Source: Argyresthia goedartella
Lineage: Eukaryota > Arthropoda > Insecta > Lepidoptera > Argyresthiidae
Assembly (NCBI GenBank): GCA_949825045.1
Contig: OX463807.1
Location: forward strand, 33,934,749-33,998,748
Length of the DNA stretch: 64,000 bases
Direction: 5' to 3'
This document shows positions 33,540 through 45,440 of this stretch, one piece after another (within the stretch, counting starts at the first letter, position 1; each line of letters begins with the position of its first letter). Below the pieces are notes generated by a model. It saw only the letters and a list, made by a program, of their open reading frames with translations, did no database searches and was not told the DNA's origin. The position numbers were made by a program, and so were the translations under genes.

Positions 33540-34101
33540 GCTTCGAAAGAAAATAAGAAACAAGCCCGGATGATACGCAAACTGAATTATTACTGAGCTA
33601 GTGAGCCACCGTTTACTCGCCTCGCAGCAGCTATTCAATTTCCACGGCTATGCATCTCTGTCGCCGCGTCGCGAACGCCTTTGACTATGCACTGCACTGC
33701 ATATTTTATATCAGCCTTTCATCAAAGGAAAGCGACTTGGTAATTTTTCCTGCGGCAGAGCGAGAGAGAAGCTGTCAAACAGGGTGTCAAACAGCGGTGG
33801 GGATAAGACGCAAAGCTCCCGCAATGTATACAGAATGCAAAAATGGCGCTGCGGGGCGACTGACGAGACGAGGTGTCAGAGGGGGGCAGGCACGTCACTC
33901 CTCACTCCTCAGTATTCTGGAGACCGCCGACGTAATCGCACGTTCTGTCTGTTGCTCCCACCCGGACCACCGCGATCAGTGTTCTGTGAAACTATGTTGT
34001 GTTGACATCTGGATTAAGTGAAGTGATTTTTTGGTATTTTCTCTCGGTTGAGTGTGAAGGATCTGTTGAAGCTGGAAAAGGATAGCCGTGTATGGAGCAA
34101 A
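33540..34101 (+). promoter_or_regulatory. 5' flank and 5' UTR of the noc/elbow gene
   Basis: This block is visibly richer in GC and CpG than its surroundings and runs directly into the first coding exon, so it probably holds the promoter and leader. I found no convincing TATA box. A TCAGT initiator-like sequence sits at 33976-33980 but has no matching downstream element. An ATG at 34092 opens a frame overlapping the main start in another frame. The transcription start cannot be fixed from sequence. Confidence 0.45.
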
Positions 34102-37100
34102 ATGCTCACTTCCAGCAGCCAGTACTTGAGGCCGGATTATCTGTCGCCGTTACCGACGACGGTAAGTCAAAAGCCTATTAGATTATAAAAGCTAGAAAAA
34201 CAAGAAAGGATATAAAATTTTCGTGGATAAAGTAAAATAATACGATTTTGATTGATATTGAAAATACCTACCAAATAATTCAGACCAAAATAATACCTCA
34301 AGACTAAAAGAACCTCAAACTTAACTCGAAAGTATAGAAGCTCCTACAGAAATTACATAGTTATAACATAAACACAAAGAATTAGTGCATTTTTTTAACT
34401 TCCGGTTTTATTTTATAATTATATTTATTTTCGGAAAATATTAAACTGCCCATCATTAACACTGATTCGCACAGCAAATATTCTGATTTTCACAGCAAAT
34501 ATCAGGGCAAAATATTGCGGTTGCTTAGGTGAAGGGTAAAGGGGGTGAGCGAAGCGAAGCCTCCTTTATCCTTCGTATTTTTTGCTGTGAAAATCAGTAT
34601 TTTTGATGTGCGATTAAATACTAGGCTTTATTTTCTAGTACGATTATGCATACTTATTAAATGTTTTCAAATGTGATAAAATATATTTTAGTTAAAATTA
34701 ATACGGGTTGGTTTTCCAACACGGACTCTTTGATACTTAGTAAAATTGGTTACTAGGGGGTAGATAGGGTTTACCTTGAACCATTTATCCAGTTTTTAAT
34801 ACTAGGAGTTAAGTATTTAATTAATTATGAATTAATTAAACTTACGAATATTATCAGGAGAAACGGAACGTTTCTCGTAAAATTTGGGCTAAGATGAATG
34901 TCAGTTAGACTTAGAATGTGTGGAACGGAACGTAACGTCGATGTTTGAACGTAAAAAAAAACGTTGCTGGGTTAGTGTGTGTGTGTCAAGTCATTCCGTT
35001 TTTCGAGTTGCGTGAATGTTCTCTCTTGCTTGTTTTGTGCTATTGGGCAAAATACTGCGGTAGCTTAGGTGAATGGTAAAGGGGGTGAGCGAAGCGAAGC
35101 CCCCTTTATCCTTCGTATTAGGTTGAACATGTAAGAACAACAAAAATACTTAAAACATAATAAGTGTTTGCTGATCCTTTTTTGCTGTGAAAATCAGTAT
35201 TTTTGATGTGCAATTAATGTTGCGTGAATGTTCTCTCTTGCTTGTTTTGTGCTATTGGGCAAAATACTGCGGCAGCTTAGGTGAAGGGTAAAGGGGGTGA
35301 GCGAAGCGAAGCCCCCTTTATCCTTCGTATTAGGTTGAACATGTAAGAACAACAAAAATACGTAAAACATAATAAGTGTTTGCTGATCCTTTTTTGCTGT
35401 GAAAATCAGTATTTTTGATGTGCAATTAAATACTTGCCTTTTTTATGAGCCCTAGTAGCCGGAGCTAAGGCGATTTCGAACATCAATACTACAAACAATG
35501 ACTTTTTGTAAAAATCCTATAGTAAAAAATAACCTCAAAATGGATTTTTGAAAATTCATAACAAAAAAACCATACATTTCCTAGACTGCATATTTTAGAG
35601 GGGGGTTACTTCCTCCCCCCCTCCCTCCCCTCCCCCCCTCAACTTCATACGAATGAGTTCGAGTTGGAAAAAATACCCATAATTCATCATAAAAGTAGGT
35701 AATGTCTCAAGGGACAATTTATTATAACTACTTTCAGTCTCATTCCAACGATCTTTTAAATAATATGATATTCCTATTTAAAATGAAGTTAAAAATTCCT
35801 CCTTGTTTTTTCACTCTATACTGTTGAGTATTGTTATTAACAGGAAACTCTTTAGAGAATAACTGAAAAACATTGAAAGCAAACTCAGGTACTAAATCAC
35901 TTATATTTAATAACCAGTCTAACGTCCGCGCGTAACCTCTGCTTCTGTTAGCTGTTTCAAACCATAAATATGGTGCCTTATAAAGATCTTTATCAACAGA
36001 CTATTATTTCTTAATAACCTTGTCAGTTCTGCTAAGTTATTGAAGTAATTATTTTTAAATTTATGAGCCGAGTTTTATCTAAGATGGTATCGCGAGGCTT
36101 GTGAAAGAATTTTGTGAACAGTAGGATTTTAAAAGAAACAGTTGAAATACAAACTGAGTAGGCTCTATGGGACTGAATTTTGGATGACAATAATTTACGT
36201 TTAAATACAGTCAAAATTAGACTGTTACATTTCACATTTACAACACATTTTTTGTTGCGACCAACACGATGTAATTTTGTTGATACCTAATCTAAATCGG
36301 ATTAGAACAAATATTTTATGAAAGGCCGATATTAGTGATCATCCAAGATTTGTTCTATCATACTAATGTCTCAAATTCGTGATACTACTGAAAACTATGC
36401 CCGACAACCTTTTTCCATAAAAGAAAAGCGCCCCTAAACCTTTCAACCACGTGCCTCGCTCGTGACAAGCGACAAACGGCGCGAGTTGAGGTGCGCCGCA
36501 AATTCAGCTGCACAAATTGCCCTTTTCACTGCGAGATTACATCATGCGGGAGCCGAGTGAAATGTCAAGCGGAGCCGACGGCTGCCAGACGCGCGGATAA
36601 TGGCGCGTCGGCCGCGTGATTGGACTCCACCCCCCACAGAACCCCGCAGCACCCCGCGGTCCCTTTGTAGGCCCGTCACTTCCAACCTCGACCCCGACGT
36701 TTCATTTCATAAACTGACGGCAAACTCTCTTTGTTGCAGCTCGACGCGAAAAAGAGCCCGCTGGCGCTACTCGCGCAGACCTGCAGTGCGATTGGCGCTG
36801 ACACGCCCAACCCCAAACTAATTTCTGCAGCCGAAAAATGCTCGAAGAAATACTCGGAGGATCGATCGCAAATTGTTCAATCGCCTGTGGATAGCAAACC
36901 TAGTTTCAAGCCTTATGAATCGTGCCTGACATCGAGAGAAAAGACTAGAACGCCCGAAGATAGAGGTTCAGCTAACACACATTCGAAGACCCCAGTTTCG
37001 TCTAAAGGAAGCGCATCCACAACGCCTGTACAGGCAAGATGTGGCAGCAATCAGAGTTCGTCTTCTCAGAGGACGCCGCCACCAGCCCATCGGAAATCCC

Positions 37101-37933
37101 CATCGGAAAAGTCAGATGAAAGATCAAGTCCAGCTCAAGGATCACCGACTCCAGCAAAATCAGAATCACGGAGCAGCCCACCTTCATCAAAGTTACCATT
37201 TACACCAACGTCCTTATCGTCAAGTATTGATACCAAAGAGCCATCCAGCTTCAAGCCTAGCGTACCTGTCTCTTCTTCATACATGATGCACCCAAGTGGA
37301 TTCCCCCTACCCATGGACATTATGAGCAGCCTCGCAGCTCAACATCACGCGTTGAAGAATGGACTCAACCCCTATTTAGTGTACGCAAGAATGAAAGCAC
37401 CAGGGAGTGAAATGGGCATTTGCAGGGATCCGTACTGTACTGGATGTTCACTTAGCTCGCATTTGTTCAAATCCGCAAGTTGCCCTGCTGGTTGTACTCA
37501 GTGTGATCATGGAAAGTCACCTTTTCCTATCCCAGGGGGGCATCCAGCTGCAGCGGCGTATGCACATGCCCAGTTAGCCGCTCTCGCTGCTGCCTCACAG
37601 CTGCCGTATGTATGTAGTTGGATGGCTGGTGACTCTGCGTATTGTGGCAAAAGGTTTGGTACCTCTGAAGAGTTGCTGCAACATTTGCGATCGCACACAG
37701 CGACCGGCGAGACGAGTCCAAGTCTCTCGATGTTGAGCGCGACACATCCACTCCTTCAAAGGACGTATCCAACTCCACCGCTGTCTCCGCTGACTCCAAG
37801 ATTCCATCCATACAGTAAGCCCTCCCACATGGTGTCTTCGCCACCGCTGCCATTCCACTTGCCCCCGCACCCATCTCTGGCGGCTTATTTCCCATCATAC
37901 CCACTATTCGGACCAAGGCCTCTGCATCCGTGA
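34102..37933 (+). CDS. elB/noc: NET-family zinc-finger protein (No ocelli / Elbow), two coding exons
   Basis: Coding exons are 34102-34161 and 36740-37933, about 417 residues. Exon 1 encodes 20 residues ending SPLPTT, then a GTAAGT donor at 34162. Exon 2 follows a TTGTTGCAG acceptor in phase 0 and starts LDAKKSPLALLAQTCSAIG, the N-terminal signature of Noc/Elbow and vertebrate Znf503/Znf703. FKPY (residues 76-79) is the family's Groucho-binding motif. A Ser/Pro-rich stretch follows, then a Cys-rich patch (about 248-277), an Ala-rich helix, and one atypical C2H2 finger (C312, C322, H335, H339). The C-terminus is Pro-rich. In flies these nuclear co-repressors pattern eye/head, tracheae and appendages. 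The start is the ATG with A at -3; an out-of-frame ATG lies at 34092. I cannot tell noc from elB, and a 5' noncoding exon is possible. Confidence 0.93.
34433..34626 (-). mobile_element. GTGCA-TIR MITE in the noc/elbow intron
   Basis: Shortened copy. Both ends and the GGGTGAGCGAAGCGAAGCC core are present; the segment after CCTTCGTATT is deleted. Confidence 0.75.
35007..35430 (-). repeat. 212-bp tandem duplication containing a truncated MITE
   Basis: Units 35007-35218 and 35219-35430 are nearly identical. Each starts GTTGCGTGAATGTTCTCTC, then a MITE lacking its first end (from GGGCAAAATACTGCGG) and finishing ATGTGCAATTAA. The duplication includes non-MITE flank, so it arose after the MITE inserted. 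Confidence 0.85.
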
Positions 37934-39480
37934 GGACCATCGGCGCTCCACGGTTACAAAAAGGGGGGCGCCGATCGTTAACGCCCTTGAACTATGAAAA
38001 TGAAGACGTGTAAATATATTTGTGAAGTGCTCGTCGGGTTCATATCAAGCAAGATAGACGATAGTACACCCTATAGGTAGAGAGGGGAAGACAGCTGTGA
38101 TCTCTTTATAGCGTTCATTTAGTGCACAAAATTAGGATTCAGACGAAGTAGTACTCATGGACCTTGTCATCGTGAGAACTCTGCGAATTATTTTCTATAA
38201 CCACGTTTTGTAAAAGTTTCGGTGAAAATATTATGTAACAGTAATGTCGGGGTTCTGGTTGAAGAGATTTGTCGTTACTGCTCAGTCCATGCTTTAATTG
38301 ATCACTCCGCAAGTGAACTGCGGGGCTTCTTATCTAGTTAGAATAACTAAATTGTCTGTACCAAATCAGTAGAATATAAAAGTATGCATAATTTTCTTAT
38401 TTTAAGTTGTTACAGATAAATAGTGAGGATTGTTAATAATGTGTTTAACTTAGGGTGCAGATTCTTCTTTTATTCAATCCGATCACATATCTTTGTAATT
38501 TAAAATTAAGTACATCATTTTGACAGATGTATCTGATGTGTAGTCAGGGATGTACATATGTAATTATACACTTAATGTTACCGCACCATCACTTAATCAT
38601 TATAATTTATTGCTACTTTCGAAGTTTAAGTTGATAAAGATCTTAATAGCTTGAATCTCTGCTGCAAGTTTCTAAAATTTACATTTTATTGCTTGCAAGA
38701 CTGCCTTTTCCTGTTGGTAAAGTTTATGTTATCAAAAACACTCTGATTTCTTAATGGTTAATTTTGCACGTTTCTTTGAACGTAATGTAACCATTGTAAT
38801 TTCTATACCTTTTGATCACGAATTGTGTTGTTATTATAAATTATATTATGAAATGAAAAAATATACGTAAATATTGACATTGAAATGCTGTCCCTAATTT
38901 TTCTCTTCCTCTTCAAACATATTCGGTTTTTGTGTTCGAATAACAAGATTTGTATTAGTAATCAAAGTAAAAATTATTTCAGAAAAACTTAAAGCAATTA
39001 TAGCAATACCCAGTGAAGAAGTGAAGAAAAAGGTATATAAGTAATTCAAAACCTTTCACTCTTAAATTGTCTACAAAACGACGAAATGAAAAAGATAAAT
39101 CGGCTGCCATTTTTAAAAGCATTGTCCGTATTAATCGCCGCTTCAACTTCAATACCCGCCGGATAATCGTCTACATTAATATTTCCAACAAAGTATAACT
39201 CAAAGTGACTCAGCGAACAAAGTCACTGGTAATTAGGAGCGTACCCGCTTCCACTATAATAAATTATGAGCAATTTATCTGTCTGTCTGTCGCCATACAT
39301 CACCTCGGGCGGCGTTGGCGGCGTATTTACCTCCTGTTGAAATATTATGACCAATGTGTGGGATCGCGTGATAGTTGACACTTGATATCTCACACTTGGC
39401 GAGTGCATCTTCTATGTTTCATTCAAATTATATTGAGTAGTTAATTAATTAGAGCCGAATGCAACTGTTGGTCAAATAAA
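37934..39480 (+). other. Probable 3' UTR and 3' flank of the noc/elbow gene
   Basis: About 1.5 kb of AT-rich, apparently unique sequence after the stop, with none of the repeat families found elsewhere. An AATAAA at 39475-39480 is followed by a T/G-rich stretch and could be the polyadenylation signal. The true 3' end cannot be decided by eye. Confidence 0.4.
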
Positions 39481-40291
39481 GTGCGACTCAACGGCGTTGT
39501 CTTTTGTTTTCGCACCAGTCAGAGTGTGGCTTTGTGTGTCTTATATATATTATATATCTTGTTGGGCATTTGATACCTTCTGGTATTACATAACTGAAGA
39601 ATATTCTAACGAGTCAATTAAGTATTGGCTTGGCTTTAAGGTGGGTAGATAATGTTATTTTGAAACTGGAAAACAAGGTTAGCGGTTTATCTGAAAAAAT
39701 AAAGCATTAAGAAAACACATTTTATGAGTATGCACTTTAATGTCTCTCGACTCGAAAGTAAGTTATTAATAGTTACGATGGCACTTTAAATTATCATTTC
39801 ACGTTGAGATATTTTATTTAAAGACTCAGATTATTCTGTATAATTAATTAGTCATATATTTATAGCTGTGGTGATTATGGCAAAGCCATGAATATCGTTT
39901 CGAGTTTAACAATAATATATTACCCGTAATTTATACGGCACATAACGAAATCATACAAGACGGGTTAGTCATGAATGATAAATCAATTAAAATACTTATG
40001 AAATCACGTCACTAAGAAAAAAAATATCATTGAAAAACATAAATAAAATACATCTGAATAAATAATACATATTAAAAAAAAACAGATATTATTAGTAAAC
40101 ATAGTTCTGTGTTCACCTTCACAAAACTGGGCATTACATTGTCATTCATCAATCATTAATTAGAGCTGTGCCAGATCTATGGACTATGAAACTATCGAAT
40201 AGTAACTACGAATGAATTAATGCCGCACGGCACGGTTAATGGCAAATGCCATGAATCAGTGAACATACTTTTACTATTTCAATGAAGAATA

Positions 40292-40765
40292 TTATAAACA
40301 TACATTTCTTCTGGCCCTACACTTGGATTGAGCAATTTAAAAAGGATGTTAAAGCGACTTTGTCAGAAAAGGAATTTAACAATGTTCAAGATTACTTAAA
40401 TGACGGGACTGCATAGGGTTAATCTAGCTCAACACAAACCTTGTTGTTAATTGTTTTGTAATTATTGTATATTGCTTATTAATCATCATAATTCAATTTT
40501 TAATATTTGTATTAGTTAAGCACAAGCAATTTTTGAAAGAGATCTAAATATCAATCTGTGGGAGTTTCTACGCCCTCCTTCTCCCACAGTGGTCCAATGT
40601 TGAAAAGAGGTAAAAATGACGTTTGCTAAGTATATGTAAATATCTACAGTAATAAAGAACTTTGACTTTAACTTTGACTTTACCCTGTATCGAGGGAACC
40701 AAAAACAGCGACGTCACACGCATACATATGTAAGACCCGGGTTTTTTTTTCATGGTGGGCACAAC
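40292..40765 (-). mobile_element. SINE-A copy 3, split by a LINE
   Basis: Parts are 40292-40328 and 40683-40765. The break falls where intact copies read ACACTAGGA then CCCTGTG. The LINE end at 40330-40682 fills the gap. Confidence 0.65.
40330..40682 (+). pseudogene. LINE 3' end with ACTTTG-type tail
   Basis: Begins in the reading FKKDVKATLSEKEFNNVQDY, a LINE C-terminus, with a stop at about 40414. A 3' UTR with AATAAAG and a TTTGAC tandem tail follows. Inserted into SINE-A. Confidence 0.7.
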
Positions 40766-41034
40766 ATCAGTCACAATCGCAGCGCCACAGGGGTCGTTAT
40801 TATGTCCTTTAGCTTTAGCTTTCAAATTTCATGATGTGGACAACTATTTCCAACATCTTCAGCCGAATTTTTGTGTTAAACATGTCGAACTAACACGAAG
40901 ACTATTTGGAGTATTATATTATAAGTATTTAGTATATAATAACAGTAATTATATATTTTATTTTATTTATTAATATTTGTGTAAGTACGCGTTTATTTCG
41001 ACATATTATTGTACACATAGTTCTATCCCTGCTC

Positions 41035-41172
41035 AGCAATCAACCTTTCCCACTTTAACCTAGTTTTCTGGAAGAGATCTCTTATTAGAGATAAGCTCGC
41101 CTTTGTACACCATTGTTATGTAACTCTTTTATTTATTTCATTTGTGTGCAATAAAGGTATTATGAATTATAA
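41035..41172 (+). repeat. LINE 3' UTR relic
   Basis: TTCTGGAAGAGATCTCTTAT, then AGATAAG and TGTGTGCAATAAAGG, as in the 3' ends of common lepidopteran LINEs. No coding part. Confidence 0.5.
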
Positions 41173-42026
41173 AATTATGAGTCTGAGCTGCGCTAAAGAG
41201 GGCACCTTTAGTCTTCACCTGTGTTTCGCCCGAAAATATTTCTTCGCTCAACTTGTGACACCTCTAATTCAACCATGGTTGGCCATCAAGGAATGACCAG
41301 TTTTATGATCTGGCCACGTCACATATATTGGCGAACTAAATACTTATAAACGAAAACTTGCCTATAAGACTTCCCTTAACCTAACCTAACAACAACAGCC
41401 TGCCACCTGGCTGGCTGGTAACCTTCAACTCCTACTCGAATCTCCTCGTTAGTTCAACCACCAAGAAAGGAGCCGACATCTAGCTATTAATAAAATCCGT
41501 GCAATAAGCTCGCTTCGGTAGCTGATGGTAATCGCGGTCGACAGGCCCCGGCACGGCCACTTCAAAGTAGCTAAGTTAATCACTCTTCCACTTGGATGTA
41601 CGATACTTATCTGCTCTTTGGCTCGGCTGCTGGAAGCTAACGTGTGTTGACTGCATATCTAACCGGTGTTCTGTTTCCTATTTATCGGGTTTCAGGACGA
41701 TGCGGATGATCGGCTGATGTTAACGTCGGGTATGGGAAGTAAGCCAAAATAAGTAATGTTCAGTTGAATTAGTCTGAGCGTTGGAGGAAATCTCAGGTTC
41801 TCAGCTGCCTCCTAAGAGGGAAAAACGTCACGATCACTCAGGTACTGAAGATAATTTAGACACTCTTCTATAGAAGAAGTGTCGCAAGTAGTCGTCGCTT
41901 TACTAACTTATAAAGAATAAAAATAAATGTTGTCCATTAATATCCAAAAAAAATTTTTTTTTATTACTGTTATTTACATACGTCATTTTTTTTCCTTCTC
42001 TACATTGGACCACTGTGGGATCCCCA

Positions 42027-42160
42027 CCATAAGGCCACAAGCCCGGTATAAGTAAGATTGAGCCATACTCCACCACGCTGGCTCAGTGCGGGATGATGGA
42101 GGGGTTTTACGAGTTCTACTACCAAGTAGCGATAGTGGCCGTGTCATCCGAAACACAGAA
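42027..42160 (-). mobile_element. SINE-C body fragment
   Basis: GAGCCATACTCCACCACGCT and GGGATGATGGAGGGGTTTTA, then GTGTCATCCGAAACAC. A smaller related piece is at 49372-49440. Confidence 0.6.
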
Positions 42161-42591
42161 ATATTATGAAAATTTCCGGCAATATCGTTTACATTGAAAT
42201 GCTTTCAATATAGGACAACCAAGATAAAAAATAAATAAAACAGTTATTATAAAAAAGGCGGGTAGTGTCACCATTACTTTATTAACAGGAATATTCTTTA
42301 GAAGCTCGGCCAAGGCCTGGAGTATGACTGCCTAAGAGAAGTTTATTTTGCGACAAAGTAAACATTTCCCAGTGGCTCATTAACGTCAAACTAATCTGAA
42401 CATCTCAACTATTCTCAACACTTTTATTTCTTAAAACATCTCGAGGAGGAAAAGCGGATTGGATAAACATTTCAGATGCTACGAAAAGATCCATTAGATA
42501 AAATGTTAGTTTTATTGTGACCGACGGACTGACAAATAGTTTTAAAGTGAGACTGGCTGAAAGTTAGATCTTATCATACAGGTTGTTTGTT

Positions 42592-42843
42592 ATAATAATA
42601 ATACCTTGGACACTATTTACACACATTGATCTAGCCCCAAACTAGGATTCCCTGTATCTTGGGTACTAGACAACGATACACATACTTATATAGATAAATA
42701 TTATACTAAGATAGATAAACAACCATGACTAGGGTACAAACATCCGTTCTCATCAAACAAATATTTGCCCCCACCGAGACCCGAACCCGGGACCCTTAGC
42801 TTTGTAGGAAGGGTCACTGCCGACACGGCCATTCGGGTCGTCT
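42592..42843 (-). mobile_element. SINE-B copy 4
   Basis: Full-length reverse copy, from the TAATAATAATACC tail to ATTCGGGTCGTCT, with B box complement GACCCGAACCC. Confidence 0.8.
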
Positions 42844-44654
42844 GATAATGTAGACAATCTAAGGGATTTCAGCAGCATGAGAACTCTCCGTAATACATTT
42901 ATATGTGAAATGATTTTCCGTATTCGTATTTTCTCCCTTATTCTCTCCGGTAGCCTGTAGAAGAAAGAAAAAGTAAAGTATAATCAGATTAACTGATCAA
43001 TCATATGAGCAGAGGGAACACTGAGCCGAATAAAATTGCAGTGGAATCCGACCACGATATCCGTGGATATAATTGATCAGATTCCACAAAAATCTGCTAA
43101 TATGATCGGTTGATAAGAACCCAAATACATTACTTCAAAAAGTTCAAACAACGGCTCGATTGACGCCTCGTACCAAATTGCTCGTATCGTCGGCATGTTT
43201 ACCATATTTTCAGTGAGCACAATTTTAATTAAATTTCACAGTTTGTATTTTTTTTTCATGCAAATGGAAGCCGCCGCCTTGCCTCGAGTCGGTGACAGAC
43301 AGACGGACAGACAGCCGGCACATATCGTCGTGAGGCATTTTAATTTAATGGACTTTTGATGGATCCGCCATTGAAGTTAGCCGTTGCTCAGAACAATTAA
43401 GTCTGGAACCGGCTTATCGACGGAACGACCGAATCCGCTACACAAAAGTTTTGGAGGAGGTAACAGTGGCCTGTGAAAATTATGTATAAACGCCAAATAA
43501 ACTACCTATACCAAAAATGGACGGATATTGTCATTGAATCGCCATTTTGCTACCAGGATCGGGCCTCAAATGGAAACGTATACTCGTCGTCGCAACAAAC
43601 CACACAGTATAAGATTGACAACACATTGGGCCAAACTAATAAAAAAAAAACACCGGCCATTGGGAGGAAATGTTTCATTCTTGACGTTTGCTTATATGAA
43701 AAGTGATAATTTTTCTTAAAATATTAGACTTTAATTAGTGTGTCGACACACCATGGCCGAAAATGCGCAGCAGTTCCGCAGCTGAATTTTTCGTTCCTAA
43801 ATTGAACCTGACGTGATTGACAATAGCATTGCAGGCGTAATCACGCCAAACTTCGGTCGCGTATTCGGCAATGGTGTGTTTTTACCGTAAAGGTTAAACT
43901 TTTCTTTATTCAAATACTGCCCGATGATACTTTTGCGCAGACTCACAAGTCTAAGGGGATGGGTGCCGCTTCCAGTGCTAATTAAATAATTGGTATTGCT
44001 CGCTTCCGCACAAGGGGTCAGTTGACTTGTTTGAAAAGACATGCCAATTTCGAGAATACCAAACCACATACGACTAATAATAAGTAACTTATTTTTATTA
44101 ATTTATTATAAAATAAGCAGTTTCGTCACGTGTTGGTGATGATACTGAATGATGATTTTTCTATCTCATCTTATTTTGAGACATCTTTTTGGCACTTATG
44201 AATGCGATGTTATAATATTCTCATAATATTACATAATTTTTATATCGTACATTGTGTAATAAAAAAATATATGACGAAAATTGAAAAAATTAGATCCCCG
44301 TAGAGTACTTCTCTGACGGGCGTATTTCCGAAGCACTGGTAGAGCGAAGCACTGGTAGAGTTCATGGAGTTTCTTTTTCCTATGCGAGATTCAGCCATGA
44401 ATCACCACTTGAAGAGGAAATTTCCTTTTTCAAACCATACTCAGTTATGTACTCATTGGTTTAGTTGATCATATATTTTTTTTCATGTCTATGAGACTTA
44501 AGTAAATGTTTGACTGGTAAAAGTGCATTATTTTGCCTACTTGCAATAAATTATTTGAGTTTTGAGTTTTTCTAGCTAGAGGTTAAACTACTGCAGGTCG
44601 GCAGTCATCTTTGAATATCCCTTAAGGTCCTTCGCCAGGAGGAACTGACGCTTT
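42844..44654. other. No gene seen
   Basis: Short frames without motifs. A 16-bp tandem duplication (GAAGCACTGGTAGAG) lies at about 44330-44361. The segment near 44600-44640 recurs at 44900-44960. Confidence 0.5.
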
Positions 44655-44835
44655 ATTATTTAACTCTTGGCCCTGTCTACCATGCGAGAGCTCCCGGGTT
44701 CGGTCCCCGGCCCCAGCCGGTTTTTTTTTCGCATGTTTTTACGTTGCTTTTCCTGGTTTCCACGACACAGTGTATCCTGGTGTGGGGCCAGAAGCAATGT
44801 AAGTGCCTGTATGTAAATGTTTATGTTTATACAAC
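44655..44835 (+). mobile_element. SINE-A copy 4
   Basis: Head GTCTACCATGCGAGAGCTC and B box GGTTCGGTCCCC, then CACGACACAGTGTATCCTGG and GTAAATG tail. Confidence 0.75.
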
Positions 44836-45094
44836 TAGTGATAAGTAACGTTGTCAAGGAAGGCAGTTTAGTTACATGTTGTTGATGATTCCTCTAGAGA
44901 TATTACTACTGCATCTCAGTCATCTTCGAATATCCCTTGAAGTCCTTCACCATGAGGAATAGACGCTCGACTCTGTAACGCTTTCAAAATCGACGTTTCA
45001 GCAATCACCATCACTTTAAATGAAAGCTCATGTGAAATAATCGCGGTCTGATTGATCTAATGGAAATTTGAAGCACATCCTATATATTTTATAT

Positions 45095-45440
45095 TTAGCC
45101 TGCATAGATAGTGTCTCACTGCTGGGTAAATGCCTCCCCTATCTCAGATCATTCCTCCCTGTGCTGTGCTGCCCCATCCAGTCCGACAAAAACCTATCCA
45201 GGTCGACCCGCCATCGACGTCTCGGCCTACCTCAATTCCGATGACCATCAGTGGGCACCCATTCGGTGCTCAGTTTGGCCCATTTTTGGGGGTGCATGCG
45301 GCACACGTGTCCGGCCCAGTCCCACTTCACCCTAGCGGTCTTTGCGCCAACGTCAGCAATGCCAGTGATAGAGCGCAGTGTCGTGTTTCTAACATGGTCG
45401 GTCAGCCTAACACCGGTTATACATTGCTCCATACATCCTA
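45095..45440 (-). pseudogene. RTE-like LINE reverse transcriptase C-terminus
   Basis: On the - strand it reads KWDWAGHVCRMHP and STEWVPTDGHRN, the KWAGHVARM/TEWxPRDGKR blocks near the C-terminus of RTE-type reverse transcriptases in insects. The GRPRRRW part continues in another frame, so it is broken. No catalytic blocks. Confidence 0.7.

Larger units (their letters stand above)
34162..36739 (+). other. Single intron of the noc/elbow gene, with MITE insertions
   Basis: GT...AG intron of 2578 bp in phase 0. It contains three copies of the GTGCA-TIR MITE (34433-34626 and two inside a 212-bp tandem duplication at 35007-35430), a C-rich low-complexity run near 35610-35640, and a GC-rich last 270 bases (36470-36739) that could be regulatory. 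No other gene is visible. Confidence 0.85.

Noticed and set aside
33976..34010. Inr plus DPE core promoter of noc/elbow
   Set aside because: TCAGT is present, but the sequence at +28 does not fit the downstream element.
33650..34021. 123-codon frame upstream of noc/elbow as a separate gene
   Set aside because: Sits in the CpG-rich leader with no family motif; more likely 5' UTR.
37527..37940. 137-codon - strand frame over the noc/elbow exon
   Set aside because: Antisense shadow of the GC-rich, low-complexity coding exon.
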